The notes under the pieces are model-generated. The model was given only the letters and a program-made list of their open reading frames with translations. It was not told where the DNA came from and did no database searches. Both the position numbers and the translations under genes were made by a program. A stretch of DNA of 64,000 nucleotides from Entomortierella parvispora (Eukaryota > Mortierellomycota > Mortierellomycetes > Mortierellales > Mortierellaceae): the NCBI GenBank assembly GCA_963573315.1, contig OY752147.1, positions 2,170,001 through 2,234,000 of the forward strand, in the 5' to 3' direction. This document shows positions 44,063 through 55,704 of this stretch, one piece after another; position 1 is the first letter of the stretch; each line of letters opens with the position of its first letter.

Positions 44063-47000
44063 TTACTGCTGCTGTTGCGGTGGTGGAGGTAGTGGCGAAT
44101 GCTGCAAAGAGGGTGATCGAGGAGAACTGGTCGCTGCCGCGGCTGGAGTTGAACCCGGCCCCACGGACGTTGATGCGGATTCAAGTTGCTGTTGCAATTG
44201 TGAGATCTGCTGTTGCTGCTGCTGGATGTGGATTTGCATCTTCTCCAACTGATACATCATCGACTGTTGCTTGTCAAGATCCACGCGGCGGTATTCGTCA
44301 ATCTGGCCAAGGTAATCCCGCATGATGTGAAGCTCGTTCAAGATTTCTCGGTACTGGGGAGAACTTGAGGACGAAGAAAAGGAAGATGTGGAGGGCTGAT
44401 GTTGATGATGCTGCTGATGATGTGGTGGGGCCAAGGAAGGCGGTTGTTCGTGATGCCCAGCGTCTTCATATCCTGCAGCGGACGATGGAGGCCCTCTTGG
44501 ATAGCGTTCCTGATCCCCAACCATACCTCCATTATGAATATGGTTGGGTGCGATCCGTGGCGAGGGGGCATACTGCAAGTGGCCAGGTCCAACGGGAACC
44601 ACAGAGGCGCCTCCGTTGCTGTTCGTGCGTGCGTGCTTGATAGGTCGTCTGTAATCCGTACCCACAGCAGCGGCGGAAACATCGATCGAGTCACCCTGTG
44701 AGTAATGTCGAGCATGTCCCATCCGAGTATGATGAGGGTGACCACTGCTAGGCGGACCAGGGTATCCTCTCGAAGGCGACTGGGGGCGAGGAGGCAACAT
44801 GGAGCCGCTACCACTTGACTGGTGCCAATATCCACTGCCAGATTCGCTTGTGCCTCGCTTTTCGGGACCAGGGCCGGTAGCTACTTCCGTGGCACCGATT
44901 GCCACAGTGGCATTTGCCAAAGATCGTAAGCCGCTGTCGCTGCTCTTGGAGTCGAACCCAGCTTCGCCTTCCCATGCCATAGCCGAGGAAGCAGAAGTTG
45001 GATGTTGCTGTTGTTGCTTCTGGTACAACTGAGTTCGGTCCACAGAGCTGTGGCTAGAAGGTCGTTGAGCCGAAGAAGAGGTGGAGGGGTTCACTGGATT
45101 CCGTGGTCGACCTCTCTTTGCAGGGGATGAAATCGGAAGAGAGCTTCTTCCAGACTGAAGAGGGGGGGGTGACAATGATGATGATGTCGCGGCCACAGAG
45201 GCTCTCTCGTCTTCTTCTGGAGGCACGCCACGCTTCGTCCTGCGAGATTGAGTACGAGTATCTTGTGGGTGGCCACCGCCCTGCTGTAGTTGATGCTGAT
45301 GATGATGCTCCGACTCGCTTCTAGATGCCATGTCCTCATCCTCGTCCAGATCCTTGTCTTCATGCATCAATTCATCCTTCAGTGCCGCGTCTGCGTCAGC
45401 CTCTGCACTCACGCCATCAGCTTCGCCATCGTCCTGATCGTCCGAATCAGACATTCCGGATGCACTGTCCTCATCGTTAGAGTTGCAGCCCTCATCCAAG
45501 GCCCCGGGACCTTGTCCCGCGTTCTTCATGAGCTGAATGACCTGCTTGACTAGATCATCATTGGCTTCCCGCATCTCCTCGGGGATATCGCCCTTGTACA
45601 TCCGTTCTCTCAGCTGATAAGGCTTTACCATCCGGTTCACTCTCCGAATACATTGCCGGGCGTGAACCTTCATCTTCAAGGCATCCCTCACATCCTCCCA
45701 AGCCTTTGCTACCTGTCCGACCTTTTGCGCAAACGGATTCAATCGGATGGTCTCGACCAACAACTGCTTATCCGTGTCTTCGGATCGATACCGTCGCTTC
45801 TTTTGCATCCGTTTCAAGGCCTGGGGTTGATTCATCATTTCAAACAATTTTTCCAGCAATCGCTTTTTGGTAGCCTGTTGTTGCTCCGTCCCAATCGGCC
45901 GGTCGCGCCCTCCGATACTAGCCTGGATGATGTTGTCGAATCGGCGAGAACACGTCCTGGCCCGGATCCCTTGTTCGCGTGAGATCGATTCCCAAGCCTG
46001 AGTCGTCTTGCGGATCGCACAATTGAAGGGATCATGGTTCAGAACACTGGTGAGAAGACTGATCTGGACATCGATCGGCAACGGTCCCTTGGGTGTCCCT
46101 CGAGCCGATTGGATCCGGAAAGGGGGTGCCGACGACGACGACGACGTTATCGAGGCCTCCTTCTTAATCGGAGAAGTCGCGGCCGAGGAGAGGGGCAACA
46201 CTTGGCCAGAGGACGATGAAGTCATCGGTGGACCATGTGCAGTCTGTCGAGAGGAAGAAGATAATGGTCCTGCTTCATCATCTGTGGCGTAGTGTGAGGG
46301 TCTGGACGCCAGAGCAGGAAAGCGATCCTGGGAAGGAGGTCGATGCGTCAACACTTGCTGAGGTGGGCCGGACAATGGCTGAGGGTGATGATGTGGATGT
46401 TGAGGGTGATATTGTTGTTGCTGTTGTTGTTGTTGTTGTTGTTGCGGCTGGTGGTGGTGCTGTGACCCGTATTCCTTATACGAAGGCTCTGGATACCGTT
46501 GGGGTTTCAATTCATTCATGCTGTTGCCTGAATAGGGCACTACACCACGATGATAGGGGTCACGTCCGTGATCGACGCCTTGATGGTGGTACGAAGAGTG
46601 CGGCAGCTGTTGTTGTGGTTGTTGTTGCTGACCAGCACTGTGAAGACCCATTCCTCGGTACTCGGGACGGTCGTGATCCGAGTATGCACCTTCCGAATCC
46701 GAGTCAAGATGATGCCGCTTGATGGGATACGCCCCCGTGGAAGAGACTGGGGAGCGATAGGACGATCGAGGCCCAGGGGGATGGGCGTGAGAAGGAGGGG
46801 GAAGTGGATGCGAAATGGGAGCGGATGCGGACGAGGACGAGGCAGAGTGCATCGGCGAGAGAGGGGCAGGAGGATGGTAATGGGACGATGAGGAGGTGGG
46901 CGACAGTGCAGAGTAAGGATGTGAGGATGAAGAAGAAGAAGGTGGAGGGGATCGTGGCCGAAGAGCTGTTGTTGCTCCCTGGCGGGTAAATGGCGTGTTA

Positions 47001-48196
47001 GAAGACGAAGACGGATGAGACCCTTGGCTGGCGGAGGTACTGATCATTGTTGTCGGGCCTGAGGAGGGCGAGGGTGGCCGAGACCGAGACCAGGATGAGG
47101 AAGATGGACCACCGCTGTTATTACTGTTGCTGCTAGGATAGTATTCTTCTGGTCGAGGCTGCGGTTGATATGAATGATGCTGATAGGGGTCCTGTGGCCG
47201 ATTATCCTGATGCGAATATGGCTGTGCGTGTCCCTGGCTATGGCTGTGGGTGGAATGGTCCACAGTTGTAGCAATTGAAAGGAGGGGAAAGAAAAGAAGT
47301 CAGCAATTGACCAATAGTTCGCTTTGGTGTTCCGCCTCACTTCTGGGGGGTATTTTGCTGCTTTGCTGTGCACCACTGAAATATTAAAAGAACCTGCTCG
47401 AGTGCGAATAGGAGGGGGGGGACGCCGTCTTTTGCTTTTAGTACTAGGGGTAGAATCGAACGAAGATTCGCATGACCGGGAGGGAATCAGAAGGGAAGGG
47501 CAATGAAGGGCAAAGTGGAGAGGAGAGGAGAGACAAACGAAAACAGGATGACGATGACGACGACGATGATGATAATGATGATGGGGAGGATTGAGGATGA
47601 AAAGGGTCATGATCAAGACGACAACCGGATCATGGCTCCACCCTTTTTTTGGACCCTTGGATTACTGGTGGATACAGAACGACAGCCGAGAGATTGGAGA
47701 AGAGTCGAGCGAGGGTCACGTAGGAGAAGGAGGGGGAAGGGGTGTTTGGATTGATTGCCTAATCACAATAGCGATAATGACACCACTGAATCTGTAAACT
47801 GTTTGGTGTTCACTCTTTTCCTTACCTTGGTGGTGGATACCGGTCGCGAGAAGGATCATAGTCGATGGGGTCGTGATTATAATCTCGATATCGAGGATCG
47901 GCCTCTTGTAGTCGCGGATGTACTTTTTGTTGGTGGTGTTGTTGTTGCGACCATGGCTGGGGCCCCTGTGGGTTATCGCGCACTGCGTAAGGGTGGAAGC
48001 TCGGTTGGTCCTGTCGCGGATCAAAAGGGGTCCGATCATCCGAGATCGGACGAATCGTGTCTGTGTCACGTTGTGGATGATGGTGATGGTGATGGTGGGC
48101 CAGGGAAGGTCCAGGGGAGGGGCTCTGGTGGTTCTTGCCCGAGTGCTTGGCCGAGAGTGCCGGCGAGGGTGTGGCCGACGCTGCCGAGCGGGCCAT
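44063..48196 (-). CDS. Large polyQ regulator with two Myb/SANT-like repeats
   Basis: Exons 47826-48196 and 44063-47243 join in phase 2 (PPP-S-HSQ) to 1183 residues. Most of it is disordered, rich in His, Ser, Pro and Gln, with a Q12-type run near residue 395. The only ordered part is residues ~515-670, two related units: SLLTSVLNHDPFNCAIRKTT then QAWESISREQ and RTCSRRFDNII; and QLLVETIRLNPFAQKVGQVA then KAWEDVRDAL and RQCIRRVNRMV. Shared are LL, PF, AWE, and R-C-RR, in the spacing of helix-turn-helix Myb/SANT-like domains. An acidic segment follows, and a Gln-rich coiled coil near the C-terminus (YQLEKMQIHIQQQQQQISQL). A nuclear DNA-binding regulator is the natural guess. A start at 47263 inside exon 2 is a less likely alternative. 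Confidence 0.8.
46412..46444. repeat. Trinucleotide (TTG)n repeat coding polyglutamine
   Basis: Eleven triplets, nearly all CAA on the coding strand with one CAG, encoding a Gln run in the Myb-like regulator. Confidence 0.85.
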
Positions 48197-48328
48197 GCTT
48201 TGAATAGTCAGGAAAGGGGACAATGAGGCGCCTGGGGAGGGAAATGGGAGAATTATCCCTAAATGAGTGAAGAAGATGAGACAAGGCCAAATGTGCCAAC
48301 GAGAAAGGGCAAAGAGGGATACAAACAC

Positions 48329-48350
48329 AAAAAAAAAAAAAAAAAAAAAA
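48329..48350. repeat. Poly-A tract (22 bases)
   Basis: Uninterrupted A on the plus strand (poly-T in the transcript) just upstream of the first coding exon of the Myb-like regulator. Confidence 0.9.
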
Positions 48351-50707
48351 GAAAGAGTGGGGAGTGAGTGCGCTTTGGACGGCTAATCCAGAGGCTAGGG
48401 AGGAAGTGCGAGGATAATAAAGACGTCCAGTCAGGGAGACGACGGCGTCAATTGAAGAGGAGAGGACGACGAGAGACAGGGAGCAAATGATATTGCAGAA
48501 GGAGTGGGGTAAAGAGAGAAAAGGAAAAGGAAAAGTTGACCTGAAGAGGAGAAGAGGGAGGGAGAGGGAGAGGGGAAAGAACTGATCGGGCGAATTCTTG
48601 AAGTTGCCTCGAGGGCTGGACCAGATTCGATTGGGCAATGGTCCACAACAACAACAAAAGAATGGTCCCCTGCTGCAACTCTTCAGCTCTCAGCGCGTAT
48701 GACAAAACCTGGGAGACAAGGTCGGACGTTGTGCGTCTATTGTCCAGACAACAATAGGCGTTCGTTAGAATATGGCGCTCGACAACGCCTTTGGGAAAGG
48801 AAAAGACGACTGAGGAAGGAAGAGAGGTCGAGATTTCTCTCCGCGTCTGTTCAGTTTCTGCACAGAAAGGGGTAAGAGAAGAGCATCTCACAGTTACCTC
48901 GCCCTCCCCGCCAGGAGAGAGTCAGGTAAAATTGAACGCCAGGTCACCCACACAGCACGGCCCTTGCAAGAAGCATTGTCTACAGTGATCCCGTGAATTC
49001 GGGTTTTCTTTTTGTCGCTTATGACGGTGGACCTGAACCCTCCATCTTGATCCCTCCCCAGCACCCCTTGACCCTTTTTGTTCTATTTTGTCAGCTCACG
49101 TTCACCACTCCTCTCTCCTCTACCATGCAAGATCTTTATCCCCCTGAGAATTCAGAATTGAAATGAGCAGGGCTACAACGTATGTTGGTGGGTAGCAAAA
49201 ACAGAAACACGGAGAACCGACTGAATGTAGAAGGAGGGGGGAAAGGTCTTTTAAAAAATACACCATGCACGAAATAAGAACGAGCTCACCCACCATCCCA
49301 CGCGTGTGGCGAAGAATGCTAAAAGGGGGAGAGGGGAGGATTGTGGCGAATGAGGAGCAGCACAGAAGTCTTTGAAGGGGGATAGTCGACGGTAGACGCG
49401 AACAATGGCCACACATCATTGGGTTGGTCCCTTTGCCGATGTGAAAGGATACGAGGACGAGGAGTGAAGAGAAAAAGGAGAAGAAGACTTTTCCTTCCAA
49501 AGCGCGCCGACTGCGCCGTGTCAGGTCCACTCTGATTACGCTGTGAAAGAAAACGGAGGGGAAAAAACATAACAACCAGAAGGAAAAGAAAAGGGAGGTG
49601 AATGGAGCAACAAATTGGACTAAAATATAACAAAAACAAGTGGACGCCAAGGTAGGAAAACGGAAAGAACACACATCGGGACTGAAAGGAGAGTTACTGG
49701 GCTTCAAGCAGCTTGTCCATGATAAAAAGGTGAGAGAAAAGCACAGAGGACACAATGTCGATTGATTGCATGCCTTGCGCAAAAGGTGCATATCCGAGGG
49801 AATGAGATCTGGACGATCTTCGGATCAAACATGACGCTTTGTCAGTCACCTTTTTTGAATTCTAATTGCTTAGATTGGATTGAGTTGAGGTAGGGGCGGT
49901 GGGGGAGAAGAATGAAATGGGAGAGGATACGACATTGTGTTGCTTCAGAGTGTGTGTTTAAGAAGAAGCCCTGACTCGAGAAGAACGGTGCGGAGGAGGA
50001 CAAGAGCAAAGAACAAAAGTCGATGTGCTGGGGCAGAAGCGAGGGGTAACACGACGGGGACAATTGAAAGTCGCAAACAAAGAAACAGTGCCAAGTTCTT
50101 AGGAGAGTGAGGGAGAGGTAGAGACAGACGCTCCCCTGCCATTTCACGCTAACGCTCTTGCCAGGAAGAGGAGGAGGACGAGGCGAAGGGGAGGAGCGGG
50201 TGGAGAGCAATGCGGGGGATCGTCACGAAACTGCCGTTGATGGTTGGATAATGTATACAACGAAGTGAGACAGGATCATGAATAGAAAAACAGAGATCGA
50301 GCCTGGAGGGAGGGAGAGCGAAAGAGATGATGGTGGGGAGGGAGGGAGAGGGAGGTATCGGTGCAGAACTACATGTTGGCGACTCGGGGCAGCATGTGCC
50401 TTCATTTTCTTTACCTTGTTGATTGTTTGGGTTGCCTGTTTGTCCTGGGTTGTTCTTGTCTTGAAAGGGGAAAGAAACACGCTCGCTCTAGAATACGAGT
50501 CTAACGGTCAGGAAAGGTCAGGGATTGAATTGTAAGCAAAGGGGCTTCGTTGTGATGCACGCTGGCGGATCAGAGCCGTTACAATGGAATGTGATGCATG
50601 GAAAGTCAACAAATAAAGGAAGTGAGAGAAAATGTCCGAGGAACGACGATTACAATGGGAACCAGGGGCAAGGAACGAGAGGACGTGTCCGAATCAAGGG
50701 GTGGAAG

Positions 50708-50730
50708 AAGGAAGGAAGGAAGGAAGGAAG
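50708..50730. repeat. (GAAG)n microsatellite
   Basis: About six copies of a GAAG/GGAA unit in the gene desert. Confidence 0.85.
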
Positions 50731-51800
50731 CAGCAGCGACCAAATCTTTGCCGCGCGTGCAGACAGAAGTAAAGGGTATGATGACAAGGATGGGAGAGTG
50801 GAAAGGATTGAAAAACAAATCGATGTGCGATTAATCGAGGATGTGGTGTGATGTGGGGGACAAGAAAGGGAGAACAAAACAAAAGGGACGCACTTGGGTG
50901 AAAGAAGAGGAATGAAGTAATGGAGAACGAATGGAGCGAGGGAATGGGCGTCAAAGACAGTGTGTGGGTTCGGAAGAGGTCCGTTCGGACGCACTGAACG
51001 GTCTGCCGGCGGCCCAGAGGGCGGCGGCCGGGCAACCCATCTGTCGGTCAGTCTGGTCTGACAACGTTCCTTTCGGCTTTGCAGATTTGGTTCACCTCCA
51101 AGGAACAAGAGTCAGGTCAGCTTCAGCTCAGCAGACTGCCCTGACTGCCCAGGGCAGACTCTCTCTGGGCTGGTCGGGTGTGGCTGGTCTGGTGGGAAGG
51201 AAAAGTGAATCATCGAATCGCATCGATATGAATTATGAATCACAAAAGGAAAGCAAAAACTAGAGACCAACAAAGGGCGACCCAATTGAATCGAATCGCG
51301 CCTATTGAAAACCGAAAGAGGGAGTCCTCTAGAACAAACAACTCGTCACGCAAATCGGGAACAGTGCGAATGAGGGGTTGTTGCATAGCGGAACCCAACA
51401 GTAGGGGAAGAGTAGGGGAAGAGTGCCAGAAAGGCAATGGCTTTAGAAACGAAACCGTCGGGTTGGGTCATCCGTTCTAGTGTGTCTGTTGTCCGTTCGT
51501 TCCTTCACCCATTTTTGCAAACACGTCCTCTGTTTGTCTACCCATGAGGTCATTCCTCTTTCTGTTCTCCCCAACGTTTGTCCCTCTTGAGACCCTCGTT
51601 TTCAATCATTCTTTGAGCGGCTACATTCAGTTAAGCCACTCATTTGAAGAGAGGGGGAGGGGAGGGGGGAACAAAGCAAGAAGGAGGGGGAAAGAACAAC
51701 GAGCGACGAAGACAGTGGATGAATGAATGATTGAACGAGCAAACAAGCAGAACAGAACAGGACGATAACAACCAAAGGGATCGGGCATGAAGAACACAGA

Positions 51801-51825
51801 CAAACAAACAAACAAACAAACAAAC
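51801..51825. repeat. (CAAA)n microsatellite
   Basis: Six copies of CAAA, followed within 50 bases by a (CACG)n array. Confidence 0.85.
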
Positions 51826-51870
51826 AGTCTGACAGACAAACAAAAACGAAAGAGAAAGAGACAGCCTCCC

Positions 51871-51893
51871 CACGCACGCACGCACGCACGCAC
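51871..51893. repeat. (CACG)n microsatellite
   Basis: Five to six copies of CACG/CGCA, close to the (CAAA)n array. Confidence 0.85.
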
Positions 51894-52163
51894 ACGCGCA
51901 GCGTGGTCACGAAGAAAGAGACGAGAACGCGAACGGGGAACAAGAATTGAATGGCCTTCAAGGGGGATTGAATGGACCGTTGAGCCATTGAATGCATTTA
52001 AAAAAGAGTTTTTGGTCGCAAGGTGGTGTAACACATCTTCACGTCGGTGGATGTGGCTGATTGAATTGAATTGAACCCACAATGAATAAAACACAGGAAA
52101 AGAAGAGAGGTCAAACGAAAAACCAGCAAAGGGCACAGCGCGCTACTTGCACACGAAAACATA

Positions 52164-52179
52164 CCCCCCCCCCCCCCCC
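52164..52179. repeat. Poly-C tract (16 bases)
   Basis: Sixteen uninterrupted C on the plus strand. Confidence 0.9.
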
Positions 52180-52864
52180 AATGAGAAAAAGGGACGAGGC
52201 ACAAAACATGGGCATGCACTCTGCGGGAAAGGCTACTTTTGAAATGGGGGTGTCAACAAACACAATGACTGCTCCCCAGCAAGGGGGACGTGCAAAGGCG
52301 TCCATGGAACATGTTGCGTTTCGGATAGAGGAAATCCAAAAACAGAAAGGACGTATGTTGTGATGTTGCGTGTTCTCCTTGAAGATCAAGGAATGGCGGA
52401 AAGAGGGTCGATGGATGGTTTGGATGACTCACCTGCCAGAATAGAGAATTCCAGATGGAGAAGTAGTGAAGGCTGGGCAGGTGCCAGTGATGGGTTTCGA
52501 TCAGGAAGAGATCCGAGTGATGACTGACAGTTCAGAGAAGGTGGACAAAGGCGGATGAGGGTGAAGGTGAACGGGGAGAGAGCAAGGCGAGCAATAGAGG
52601 GGAGGATGGATGGAAGGTTGGAAGGTTGGAAGGTAGGAAGGATGGGCGGGTGACGAATGATCAAAGGAGAGGGGAGTAGAAGGAGCTGAGAAAGAAGTCA
52701 GGGAGTAAGGAAGAAAGAAAAGGAAAGAAAAAGGAAGGAAGGTTGGACTTTTTGGACGAAGTTGAACAAAGTGGAAGGGGGGAGGTGGTGGTGAGAAGAG
52801 AAGAGAGGTAATAAGAGTAATGCATCCACCATTTTAGGGGTGGTCCGCCGGGGATCGAGCGTCC

Positions 52865-52872
52865 CTTTATAT
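52865..52872 (-). promoter_or_regulatory. TATA box without an adjacent coding gene
   Basis: The minus strand reads AAACATATAAAGGGACG. The sequence downstream on that strand is a pyrimidine-rich leader of about 400 bases ending in a splice donor at 52434. This is the clearest sign of a transcript inside the gene desert. Confidence 0.5.
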
Positions 52873-54741
52873 GTTTTTCTCCTCGAGGCGCTTTCCCAAG
52901 AGGACCATCGGGCAAGATCCGCGCAGCCAGTAAGGATCCACGCCACATACACACACAACAGAAAACGCACACACGCTCAGAGATGGACAAGGACAAGGAG
53001 GAGAGAGGGGTGCACCCCGCCCATCGTCTATTGTCCATTGTTCATCGTCCATCGTTAATTACATCCGAGAGCACAATGAGAGTACGAGTCCTTCAGCACG
53101 TCTCTGCCGTCCTCAGTCGCTCGCCGAAACATTCGATTCAGTCGAGCCCTTCAATCCGAGGGTGCCTTTGAAGCGCTCCCCTTCTTGGCATCGTCAACTC
53201 AACGACCTTGTTTTTTCTCACCCCTCCCCTCTCCTCTTCCCCCGCTTTGCAGCCATGCCTTGGTTTCTGGCTCTCGGGTGCGGATCAGCGTGTCTTTCTG
53301 TCATCGTTTCCTTTTAAACTCTCTTGCCGATGGCCACCGCCAAACCTTTAACAGGCAAGCAAACATACAGTACCCCAAGGGCGATGACCGACTGACTAAC
53401 CAGACCGTTTAGATTTGAGTTGACTCCAGTCACCCTCTCTTCTCCGTTCCCACTCGTTCCAAGCTCCTCCAGTCCCCGATGTTGCCACAATGAGCACCAT
53501 AAATAAGAGGGCACTGCTGAACGCTTGGGGTGTGAGGTGTGCTGTCTGCACTGTAGTCTGTGTCGGTGAAAAAGCGGTGTGGCGCTGTAATTGGACGCCG
53601 CAGCTTCCTGCCAGGTGATGTTTGCCCATCTCTTCCCCATCCTTGAAGGTTAACTCTCTTGCTGCCACTCTCTCTCCTCTTTCTCCGTCAACTTATGACA
53701 CACGTTTGCGTAGGTCGAAAAAAACAGATGCTCTCCTTCCCCCGGGGTCCTGGACAATCTTTCTGCCTTTGCAAGTAGAAACCACTTGGTCCTCTTCCTC
53801 GCCTAGGACCTTTCTGGTTTTTGTCCGGTTTTCCTTTCTCTCGCCGTCGTTCCTCTTTTCTTCCCTCCACCCCATCCCTCTGTTCACCTTGCCTGCTCAT
53901 CACGCCCGGGGTCAAAGAAGGAATATAATGGGTTCAAGATCAACAACGATGAAGGATGCTCTCTCTTTTTATTTTCTTTGGTTCGTTGGCGGGTTGGTTG
54001 AACCACTGCCAACAGTTTGTTAAAACCAAAGAAAACAAACAACAGTGCAAGGACATGGTTTAAGTTTTTCTACGGGGCTGGAGTGGCGGACAACAAAGAA
54101 AGAGAATGGAGATTGACAGAGAGCCAAAAAGGAAGACAAAAAAACCAAAAAAATCATAAAAGACCATTGGTGTCAAAAAAAATCTCGGGCGACGATAGCC
54201 TCCCGGCCACTGGTATTAGTTGTTGTGCATCCTCCAATGGACCTCCCGGTTGATGGCGTCGTTCAAGACCAGAAGCCCACGCAGAGGATTAAATCCAAAC
54301 CCTGTCAGTTGGAGGGTGGAAAGGGCTTTGCGTTGAGTCAGGATGGGTGCAAGAGTTTAGTGGTAGTGGTGGTGGTGATGGTGGAATTGGGTGATCGGAC
54401 AGGATTGTGTATCGGTCATCATTCTTCCTCGTCGAGTCCCGTTGGTTTGGTGCGCGAACTCGCCCTCTCTTGAGAATCAAAGTGCGACTCTTCTTTCTTT
54501 GCGTTGTATTGTGTCCAAATGTGGGTAAAACGACACCCTGTCTGTACCGCGTTCCTGGAACGATTCCCTCCTTCCCCTCAGGTCGCACAGCCTTTAAATA
54601 AAGGAATTCAATTGAATCGTTTCCCGCTCTTGCATCGAGGGAGTGGTGAATGGGACCTTGAAACGAAAACATCCAGACAACAACAGCGACAACGTTGATG
54701 GGGTGACGTCAAGGACGAGGAGGGAGATAGAAGCGTGAATA

Positions 54742-54771
54742 GGGGGGGGGGGGGGGGGGGGGGGAGGGGGG
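54742..54771. repeat. Poly-G tract G23-A-G6
   Basis: Twenty-three G, one A and six G on the plus strand, followed by further G-rich sequence (GAGGTGAGGAGGAGGGAG). A strong candidate for G-quadruplex formation. Confidence 0.9.
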
Positions 54772-55685
54772 AGGTGAGGAGGAGGGAGTGGGCAAGCAGC
54801 ACACGTACAACTTCACACTATGATGAGGTTTATGAACCAGACCTCTCTCCAGCCTATGTGCAAGACGATCTGTCTGGGCGGCGAAGGAAAGAGAACGCCG
54901 CTTACTGTTTACTCCTTCCTCAAGGCAGCACTTGATCGGGGGCTTTGGAACTGGTGTCACCTTGTTCTTTGTCCTCTGCTTGGACGAAGCGTATTCTAAT
55001 GCTCAAGAGTGGAGAAGTATCTCTGGGATGTATCTTTGCTTACTGATGGACTGCAGTTTGTTGGTCTGTTTTCTTCTTTATCATGCAGTGATTGCTTCCT
55101 GTCCTCCGTGCATGCTGTTTTGTCGATCAACAGGGCCTTTCGTTTTTGTTTCGACCCAGATGCACAAGAAAGACGAATGCCTTCACCAAACATCCTTTTC
55201 AAAAAAATACCCGGCCCTTTTTTCCTCTTCTGCAGGGGGCACGACCAATCGCACATACAGCAAGGTCCCGAAAGAGGGGAGCTAACCTGCTTGTTTGTTT
55301 GCTTACGCTCACGCTTCAAGATCACTTCAGCGGGATGTCTTAGTTCCAGTGAAGACTGGCCTTCACTTTGATGTGTCAAAGAGCTGGGTTGAACCCCCGT
55401 AGGTTCAGTACCGCCATTACTATGTACGTCCAAGGGGTAAAAGCCAAAAGAGTTATAGATGAAAAACAATATGACTCCTATTTCTCAGGGAATATCGTTT
55501 GCTTTTCTTTCGTTCATTTCTTCTTTCACTCAGTCCAGTCAATCTGGGTCTTTACACGGCCAGAGAGGTGCTTGATCAGAGAAATGACGATTTTTTTTTT
55601 TTGCTTTTTCTTCTTGTCTCTTTGCTTTTTCTTCTTGCCTCTGGTTCTTCTCGCTACATGTCTGGACAAAGGGGCCAAACACACT

Positions 55686-55704
55686 CACACACACACACAC
55701 ACAC
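55686..55704. repeat. (CA)n microsatellite
   Basis: About nine CA dinucleotides. Confidence 0.85.

Larger units (their letters stand above)
48197..52880 (-). other. Possible very long leader of the Myb-like regulator
   Basis: No supported coding sequence. On the minus strand, 52435-52840 reads as a typical fungal 5' leader: pyrimidine-rich, headed by a TATA box (52865-52872) and ending in a clean splice donor CTGGCAG|GTGAGTC. A second pyrimidine-rich stretch lies at 48.4-48.6 kb next to the coding start. No other minus-strand coding exon lies between, so the leader exon may splice into the Myb-like mRNA. It could equally belong to a noncoding transcript. Confidence 0.35.

Noticed and set aside
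46216-46722. 168-codon plus-strand frame
   Set aside because: Antisense shadow of the Gln/His-rich exon of the Myb-like regulator.
49120-49791. 223-codon minus-strand frame rich in Phe, Ser, Leu
   Set aside because: Hydrophobic look is explained by pyrimidine-rich DNA; no domain and no supporting splice or promoter signals.
52082-52363. 93-codon plus-strand frame (MNKTQEKKRG...)
   Set aside because: Overlaps the C16 tract and a short minus-strand frame; Lys/Gln-rich start comes from A-rich DNA; no family recognised.
55380-55460. tRNA-like segment (GTTGAACCCC...)
   Set aside because: No acceptor stem pairing and no proper A/B box spacing on either strand.
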